Shown here one piece after another: positions 58,040 through 64,000 of a stretch of 64,000 nucleotides of DNA (position 1 is its first letter; each line of letters begins with the position of its first letter). The position numbers and the translations under genes were made by a program. Source of the stretch: Weeksellaceae bacterium TAE3-ERU29 (GTDB lineage Bacteria; Bacteroidota; Bacteroidia; Flavobacteriales; Weeksellaceae); assembly GCA_019218445.1 (NCBI GenBank), contig JAHUUM010000004.1, positions 88,467 to 152,466 of the forward strand, given 5' to 3'. The notes beneath the pieces are model-generated. The model was not told the origin of the DNA and did not search any database. It worked only from the letters and a program-made list of their open reading frames with translations.

Positions 58040-61000
58040 TTAAAATGTAAATGAGCCTCCAAGAATAAATGTTCTTTGATCTGGGAATGAATATCTGTCT
58101 ACCCCTCTAATTGTAGGATCAGAGTAGAAAGAACGGTTAGTCACATCAAACCCTGTATAGTTTGTAATCGTGAAAGCATTTTTTACAGATAGATATAATC
58201 TAACTCTATCCATTTTGATTTCTTTCAGAATATCACGTGGTAAATCATATCCTAATGTAATATCTGTACATCTAAAGTAACTTCCACTTTCAAGATATCT
58301 ATCTAATACTACATCATTAAGTAACTCTGCACGTATTCTTGGATAGTAATCACTTGGGTTTTCTTTAGTCCATGCATTTGCCACCGCTGCAGGATCCATG
58401 TTTCTTACACCTGTATTATAAGACGCTATATTATGCGTACGGTAATAAGTGTTTAATACTTTTCCTCCCTTAACCCCTGTAAACGAAGCTGAAAGTTTTA
58501 CCTTTTTATAAGATACTGAAGTTTGTAAACCATAAGTAAAGTCAGGATTAGGAGTACCTAATATAACCATATCATCTCTATTTATAATTCCATCTCCATT
58601 TGCATCTGCTATTTTAATAGCTCCTGCATCTGTAAGGTTAGAAGACCCTCCTAATTCAAATGATTTTTTATATACATCTTGCTCTGATTCTTGTACAATA
58701 CCATCAGTTTTATATCCATAGAATAATCCAGGCTCCTCTCCATTTATAAATATATTAGGTTGTCCAAAATACCTAACATATCCTCCAAAGAAACTTTTAG
58801 CTCCTTCAAATTTAGATTTATTGAATGATATATTTCCTCCAACATTCCAAGTGAAGTCTTTTGTTTTAAATACATCAACATCTATATTACTTTCTATCCC
58901 TTTATTGTATACAGAACCTCTATTAGTTGCATAAACATCAAAAGAGGTTGACGGAGGTAACTGAATATCCATTAATAGGTCATTTGTTGTTTTAGCATAA
59001 ACGTCTACCGTACCTCTAATTCTATTTCTGAATAAACCAAAATCTATACCTCCATTATAAGATGAAGTACTTTCCCATAGTAATTCAGGGTTATTTAATC
59101 CTGACATTCCTAGCCCTCTGCGTCTATTTCTTTTCACATCAGCGTATCCTATCCCTTCAGTAAATATATGTAAAGTATTATAAGGATTAATCCCCTGACT
59201 ACCTGTTTCTCCATATCCGGCTCTTAATTTTAATTGATTTAAGAAATCTACATTTTGCATAAAGTCCTCATCCTTAATATTCCAAGCTACTGCAAATGAA
59301 GGGAAATACCCCCATCTTTTACTTTTTTCAAACTTACTTGTACCATCTGCTCTAAATGTAGAAGTTAATATATATTTTCCTCCTGAGAAAGACACATTAG
59401 CTCGCCCTAAGAATGACAATAACTGATAATCTCTTTGCGTAGGATCCGGTCTTAGTATAGTACCAGCCAAATACATACTATTCACTCCTAATGTAAAAGG
59501 AAAGTTAGTTCCTTGTTCCCTTGTATTTAACCAGGTATAAGCATCATAGGTAACCCCTGCTGTCAAAGCCACATTTGTTTTACCAAAACTTCTGTTATAG
59601 TTTAACAAATTCTCTACATTATAGTTGTTTCTATCAAGTGTACTTGTTCCTAAATATCCATTATTTCTTCGCCCTATAGATAATTGAAGCCCATACCAGC
59701 TTTTTCTGTCTATATTGTTCAAGTTACCTCCTGTACGGAATGTATATGATAAATGTGGTGTAAGTTTATAATTTAAGTCCGCAGATAATGAATATTTATA
59801 TTCTTTAGCTACATCTTGATAATCATCAAACCAACTTAATACTGTTGTCATATTTACTTCTTGGTCAAAATCCGGATCGTTTTCAGGAATTAAATAAGGT
59901 CTATAATCAATCGCTGCATTAATAATACCTCCCGAAGCAGAACCGTAAGGATTACCACCAGGCATCATATTATTTTCTCTCAAATAACCTGAAGCGATAA
60001 GGTTTATCTTTAACTTCTCATTTAAATCAGCATTCACATTAAATCTGAAGTCTCCATGTTGGAATCCTGTATGTTTTACAATACCCTCTATATTCTTAAA
60101 TCCTGCAGAAAGGTTATATCTTATTTTTTTACCTCCTCCATTTGCATTAAGGTTATAAGTTTGAGAGAAAGATGTACGTAATGCTTCATCCATCCAATCT
60201 ACATAATTTACTACAGCTTGTCTTTCGTTATATTTATAAATGATTTTATCTCCCTCAAATATAAATCCTATTTTCTTAGGATCTCCGTTAGGAGCATAAG
60301 CATTATAGAACTCAGCATACTCTCTCAAGTTCATGCTTGTCATTAAATTTACCGGAGAAGAAATAGCAGATGTTGTAGAGAATGTAATTCTTGCATCTCC
60401 TTCCTTCCCTCTCTTAGTTGTAATCAATATAACTCCATTCGCCCCACGAGAACCATAAATAGCTGTTGCAGAGGCATCTTTTAATATTTGAATATCCTCA
60501 ATATCGTTAGGGTTGATACCCGCTAACGGATCTTGAGATAACTGAAAGTCATTTGCTGTACTTGCCATTGTTTGTCCTGTTGAGGATTGCGGTACATTAT
60601 CTATTACGTATAAAGGCTGACTATCTCCTTTTAAAGAGTTAGCCCCTCTAATAATAACAGATGATGCCGCCCCCGGAGTAGACCCTCCTGTGTTTATACT
60701 AACTCCGGAAGCCTGTCCTTGTAAAAGGTCTGCAATAGAGTTTGTAGTTGCAGCTAAAGTTTCGTCCGGTTTAAAAGAAACTACCGCTCCTGATAGGTCG
60801 CTTTTCTTTGCAGTACCATATCCAATTGCCACTACTTCTTCTAAATCTATCCCCCCTAACTCAAAATTAGCTTTTTTAGTTGCTCCTTGAGTATATGTTA
60901 TTACTTTTGTTTTCAAAGATCCGGTTACTCCCTCAACCACTATAGTAACTTTTCCGTTTTTCACCTGATTAGGTTGTACTTTTAAAGTATAATTTCCTTC

Positions 61001-61174
61001 CGGACCAGTAAAAACAGGAGATTTCCCATCAACACTCACTTTCGCATCTGCTTCAGGATACCCTTCAGCAGACTTAACTGTACCCTCCAAGGTCATTTGG
61101 GCATGTCCAAATGAAAAGAGAACAATCGCCATCGCCCCGAGAATCTTTTTCAGTTTAATAATCTTATTTTCCAT
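58040..61174 (-). CDS. SusC/RagA-family TonB-linked outer-membrane transporter (locus 2)
   Basis: A 1044-residue protein with a signal peptide (about 1-25), an N-terminal immunoglobulin-like domain with MTLEGTVKSAEGYPEADAKV, a TonB-box-like stretch, a plug (SSVIIRGANSLKGDSQPLYV, DIEDIQILKDASATAIYG) and a barrel ending RTFILGGSFTF. The N-terminal domain differs from the common carboxypeptidase-like one. It pairs with the susD 22 bases downstream. No TAnnTTTG box is visible in the 540 bases upstream, so its regulation may differ from locus 1. Substrate unknown. Confidence 0.93.
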   Translation of the reverse strand: MENKIIKLKKILGAMAIVLFSFGHAQMTLEGTVKSAEGYPEADAKVSVDGKSPVFTGPEGNYTLKVQPNQVKNGKVTIVVEGVTGSLKTKVITYTQGATKKANFELGGIDLEEVVAIGYGTAKKSDLSGAVVSFKPDETLAATTNSIADLLQGQASGVSINTGGSTPGAASSVIIRGANSLKGDSQPLYVIDNVPQSSTGQTMASTANDFQLSQDPLAGINPNDIEDIQILKDASATAIYGSRGANGVILITTKRGKEGDARITFSTTSAISSPVNLMTSMNLREYAEFYNAYAPNGDPKKIGFIFEGDKIIYKYNERQAVVNYVDWMDEALRTSFSQTYNLNANGGGKKIRYNLSAGFKNIEGIVKHTGFQHGDFRFNVNADLNEKLKINLIASGYLRENNMMPGGNPYGSASGGIINAAIDYRPYLIPENDPDFDQEVNMTTVLSWFDDYQDVAKEYKYSLSADLNYKLTPHLSYTFRTGGNLNNIDRKSWYGLQLSIGRRNNGYLGTSTLDRNNYNVENLLNYNRSFGKTNVALTAGVTYDAYTWLNTREQGTNFPFTLGVNSMYLAGTILRPDPTQRDYQLLSFLGRANVSFSGGKYILTSTFRADGTSKFEKSKRWGYFPSFAVAWNIKDEDFMQNVDFLNQLKLRAGYGETGSQGINPYNTLHIFTEGIGYADVKRNRRRGLGMSGLNNPELLWESTSSYNGGIDFGLFRNRIRGTVDVYAKTTNDLLMDIQLPPSTSFDVYATNRGSVYNKGIESNIDVDVFKTKDFTWNVGGNISFNKSKFEGAKSFFGGYVRYFGQPNIFINGEEPGLFYGYKTDGIVQESEQDVYKKSFELGGSSNLTDAGAIKIADANGDGIINRDDMVILGTPNPDFTYGLQTSVSYKKVKLSASFTGVKGGKVLNTYYRTHNIASYNTGVRNMDPAAVANAWTKENPSDYYPRIRAELLNDVVLDRYLESGSYFRCTDITLGYDLPRDILKEIKMDRVRLYLSVKNAFTITNYTGFDVTNRSFYSDPTIRGVDRYSFPDQRTFILGGSFTF

Positions 61175-61718
61175 ATTAATACATTTATTTTATTTTTTTA
61201 GACATTACAATATCTTTCTTACACTATTCGAAACTACTACTTTTCTTAGAAAAAAACAATAGCTAACCACCTATACTGATATAACTCACCTTCAACAATG
61301 AGTATAGAAAAAAGAGAGATAATAGATTATCAATCAATTTAAGCACTTATTCTTATAATTTCTTTAAACACAATAAAACAAAACAACTTACAAATCAGAT
61401 TGTTACTATAAAACCCCCTTTAAATAATCTTTTAAATAAAACTTATTAAGAATAACACCTCTCAAATGCATAATAATTATTTTAACTTTTATTAAGCACA
61501 ATTTAACTACTTGTTTTTTTGTGATATTAAAATTCTAAAATCAATATCAAAATTTAAACTTCAATTAAAATATTGAGGAATAAAAATAATATCTATTTAA
61601 CCCAAGATTTCTAATTTATTTATTATATAAATTCATATGTTAAAAAAAATAATCAAATTCTAATTTAAGTAGTAATTAATAAATATCATTAATTTTACAC
61701 CAACTTGTAAATTCAATT
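61175..61718. other. 544-bp AT-rich gap upstream of SusCD pair 2 and DUF2480
   Basis: No gene, RNA or clear hairpin is seen. No TAnnTTTG box was found on the minus strand for susC. The region presumably holds both divergent promoters in less canonical form. Confidence 0.5.
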
Positions 61719-62237
61719 ATGGACGAAATTATAAACAAAATCGCTAAAAGTGGACTTATTACTATTGATTTAGAAGATGAATATAAGAAAATAAATCCTG
61801 AAATAAAAATATTAGACGTTCAACAATTTTTATTTGAAGGGCTTATTTTAAAAGAAAAAGATTTTAGAGACAAGCTTAAGAATCATGATTGGTCTCTATA
61901 TAAAGAAAAATATGTTCATATTATCTGCTCAGAAGATACCATTTTACCCGGGTGGACTTTTCTTTTGCTAAAAACTTATTTAAATAATTCAAAAGGATCT
62001 ATTGTAGGTAATAAAAAAGATTTAAACTCTTTTATCCTTAATCAATTTATAGAAGATTTAAATTTAGAAGGCTTCAGGAATCAAAGAGTTATTATTAAAG
62101 GTTGTGGAAAATTAGAGTTTAATACTCAAATCTATTTAAATCTGATAGAAAAATTACAACCTGTAGTAAAGACTCTAATGTATGGAGAAGCTTGCAGTAC
62201 AGTACCATTATATAAAAAACCTCGCGATAAAAAATAG
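61719..62237 (+). CDS. DUF2480 family protein
   Basis: A 172-residue cytosolic protein. The features NHDWSLYKEKYVHIICSEDTILPGWTFLLL (about 55-85), VIIKGCGKLEF (about 125-135) and the very conserved tail LMYGEACSTVPLYKK (about 153-167) identify DUF2480, a family mostly confined to Bacteroidota. Function unknown. It converges on pckA with a shared terminator. Confidence 0.9.
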   Translation: MDEIINKIAKSGLITIDLEDEYKKINPEIKILDVQQFLFEGLILKEKDFRDKLKNHDWSLYKEKYVHIICSEDTILPGWTFLLLKTYLNNSKGSIVGNKKDLNSFILNQFIEDLNLEGFRNQRVIIKGCGKLEFNTQIYLNLIEKLQPVVKTLMYGEACSTVPLYKKPRDKK

Positions 62238-62266
62238 AAAAGCCATTGCGATCGCAATGGCTTTTC
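62237..62266. terminator. Bidirectional terminator between DUF2480 and pckA
   Basis: A 30-bp perfect palindrome, GAAAAGCCATTGCGA and its reverse complement, with a GCGATCGC centre. Confidence 0.9.
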
Positions 62267-62288
62267 TTTATTTAAACTTTAGTATAAA

Positions 62289-63899
62289 TTATAATTGAGG
62301 TCCTGCTTCAATTAATTTTTTACCTTCTTCGTTATCTGTATACTTCTCGAAGTTTTTAATAAATCTTCCTGCCAAGTCTTTCGCTTTTTCTTCCCATTCA
62401 GAAGCTTCTGCATAAGTATCTCTTGGATCTAAGATATTAGGGTCTACATTCGGTAATGCAGTAGGAACTTCTAAGTTAAATACAGGAATTACTTTAGTTT
62501 CTGCTTTCTCGATTGAACCATCTAAGATTGCATTAATAATTGCACGAGTATCTTTAATAGAGATACGTTTTCCTGTTCCGTTCCATCCTGTGTTTACTAA
62601 ATATGCAGTAGCATTATTAGCTTCCATTTTCTTAACTAACTCTTGCCCGTATTTTGTTGGGTGTAAAGAAAGGAATGCAGCTCCAAAACAAGCAGAGAAT
62701 GTAGGTTGAGGAGAAGTTACTCCACGCTCAGTTCCTGCTAATTTAGCTGTAAACCCACTTAAGAAGTGATATTTAGTTTGCTCAGGAGTTAATTTAGACA
62801 CCGGAGGCATTACACCAAAAGCATCTGCTGTTAAGAAAATAACTTTTTTAGCCGGTCCTGCTTTAGATACCGGTTTAACGATGTTTTCTATATGATAAAT
62901 TGGGTAAGATACACGAGTGTTCTGAGTTTTAGAACCATCTGTAAAATCTATTTTTCCGTCTTTATCTACAGTAACGTTTTCTAATAATGCGTCACGTTTA
63001 ATAGCTCCATAAATTTCAGGCTCAGCTTCTTTATCTAAGTTGATAGTTTTTGCATAACATCCACCTTCAAAGTTGAATACACCTTCATCATCCCATCCGT
63101 GCTCATCATCTCCGATTAATTGTCTGTTAGGATCTGTTGACAAAGTAGTTTTACCTGTTCCAGATAATCCAAAGAAAATTGCAGTGTCACCATCTTCTCC
63201 TACGTTAGCAGAACAGTGCATTGCAGCGTGACCTGCAAGTGGTAAATAGTAGTTCATCATAGCGAACATACCTTTTTTCATTTCTCCACCATACCAAGTA
63301 CCTCCAATTACTTGCATTTTTTCTGTTAAGTTAAATACAGTATAAACCTCTGAGTTCATTCCGTATTCTTTATATTCTTTATTAGAAGTTTTAGAAGCGT
63401 TTAATACAACAAAATCAGGCTTACCAAAGTTTGCTAATTCTTCTTCTGAAGGTCTAATAAACATATTCTTAACAAAATGTGCTTGCCAAGCTACTTCAGT
63501 TATAACTCTAACTTTTAATCTGGTATCTTCGTTAGCACCACAATAACCATCTACAACAAATAATCTTTTTCCTGATAATTGTTTTGTAGAAATTTCTTTT
63601 AAGTGATCCCAAGCCTCTTTGCTTAATGGTTTATTATCGTTTGGAGATTCCGGAGTATTCCACCAAATTGTATCCTTTGTTACATCATCTTTTACAATAA
63701 ATTTATCCTTAGGAGAACGACCTGTAAATTCACCTGTCATTACATTTACAGCTCCTAATTCAGTCACTTGACCTTTTTCAAACCCTTCTAATCCGGGTTT
63801 TGTTTCTTCTTGAAATAGTTGTTCATAAGAAGGATTGTGTAATACTTCTTTTACATCTTTAATTCCGTAACTTTCTAAAGCTTTCTTTAAGTTTTCCAT
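62289..63899 (-). CDS. pckA: Phosphoenolpyruvate carboxykinase (ATP)
   Basis: A 536-residue enzyme converting oxaloacetate to phosphoenolpyruvate for gluconeogenesis, or the reverse in fermentation. It has the kinase-1a motif [13 protein letters not shown] (about 240-252), [20 protein letters not shown] (about 263-282) and [15 protein letters not shown] near the N-terminus. Length is normal. A weak promoter box (TAAATTTA, one mismatch) lies about 30 bases upstream. Confidence 0.98.
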   Translation of the reverse strand: MENLKKALESYGIKDVKEVLHNPSYEQLFQEETKPGLEGFEKGQVTELGAVNVMTGEFTGRSPKDKFIVKDDVTKDTIWWNTPESPNDNKPLSKEAWDHLKEISTKQLSGKRLFVVDGYCGANEDTRLKVRVITEVAWQAHFVKNMFIRPSEEELANFGKPDFVVLNASKTSNKEYKEYGMNSEVYTVFNLTEKMQVIGGTWYGGEMKKGMFAMMNYYLPLAGHAAMHCSANVGEDGDTAIFFGLSGTGKTTLSTDPNRQLIGDDEHGWDDEGVFNFEGGCYAKTINLDKEAEPEIYGAIKRDALLENVTVDKDGKIDFTDGSKTQNTRVSYPIYHIENIVKPVSKAGPAKKVIFLTADAFGVMPPVSKLTPEQTKYHFLSGFTAKLAGTERGVTSPQPTFSACFGAAFLSLHPTKYGQELVKKMEANNATAYLVNTGWNGTGKRISIKDTRAIINAILDGSIEKAETKVIPVFNLEVPTALPNVDPNILDPRDTYAEASEWEEKAKDLAGRFIKNFEKYTDNEEGKKLIEAGPQL

Positions 63900-64000
63900 A
63901 ATTAATTTTAATAATATTTTGACTGTGTAAATTTACGAAGTATATTTAAACAAACATCATTAATAGACCTAAAATAAATCACTTTTTTTGTTTAAAAATA
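63900..64000. other. Window end upstream of pckA
   Basis: Nothing beyond a possible weak pckA promoter is seen; the window stops 101 bases upstream of the pckA start. Confidence 0.4.

Noticed and set aside
56254..61174. Second SusCD pair as part of a polysaccharide utilisation locus
   Set aside because: No glycoside hydrolase, sulfatase, SusE/F-like lipoprotein or HTCS/sigma regulator is adjacent in the window.

Overview
The window comes from an AT-rich member of the Bacteroidota, almost certainly class Flavobacteriia. The support is two SusC/SusD outer-membrane import pairs, a GldH gliding lipoprotein, a fused CcoN-CcoO cytochrome oxidase subunit, an ATP synthase beta/epsilon pair split from the rest of its operon, PSP1/RicT and DUF2480 proteins, and repeated use of the Bacteroidota promoter -7 box TAnnTTTG. 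I cannot fix the genus. A lipid-anchored ecotin (protease inhibitor) and a multi-lipoprotein SusCD locus would suit an animal-associated bacterium.

Layout. 1-4.7 kb: the start of a DtxR-type metal regulator, a secreted serine hydrolase and an exbB-exbD-tonB-folC operon. 4.7-8.6 kb: a 490-bp gap with a tandem repeat and a structured RNA-like element, then an NlpE-like lipoprotein and an M1-fold/beta-barrel protein. 8.6-13.4 kb: atpD-atpC, thymidine kinase, a cupin and glnS. 13.5-19.9 kb: the cbb3 oxidase cluster ccoS-ccoNO-ccoQ-ccoP-ccoG-ccoH-safE. 19.9-33 kb: mostly housekeeping genes (sucD, CDF transporter, ABC exporter, apt, tsaB, CPBP protease, a two-component system, tRNA-Phe, lepA, der). 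33-47 kb: nadK, gyrB, OsmC, ecotin, aconitase, nucleoid-associated protein, and ricT-gldH-PBP1A. 47-61 kb: accessory import region with a six-gene SusCD lipoprotein operon and a second SusCD pair. 61-64 kb: DUF2480 and pckA.

How the genes work together. ExbB/ExbD/TonB supplies the energy that the two SusC transporters need. The first SusC/SusD pair is followed by four predicted lipoproteins: a Peptidase_Mx1-type protein that has lost its HEXXH zinc site, a DUF4302 protein, an unrecognised lipoprotein and a DUF4856-like protein. I read this as a surface nutrient-capture machine, possibly for iron, in which the peptidase-like part now binds rather than cuts. The ccoS-to-safE block builds a high-affinity oxidase for low oxygen. 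Aconitase, SucD and PckA are central carbon enzymes.

Small-scale structure matters here. TAnnTTTG boxes lie on top of several apparent TTG starts, which moves those starts downstream and suggests very short or absent leaders for tdk, ccoG and the histidine kinase. A family of near-identical terminator hairpins with conserved flanks occurs at three sites, all just 3' of minus-strand genes, with a fourth hairpin lacking the flank.
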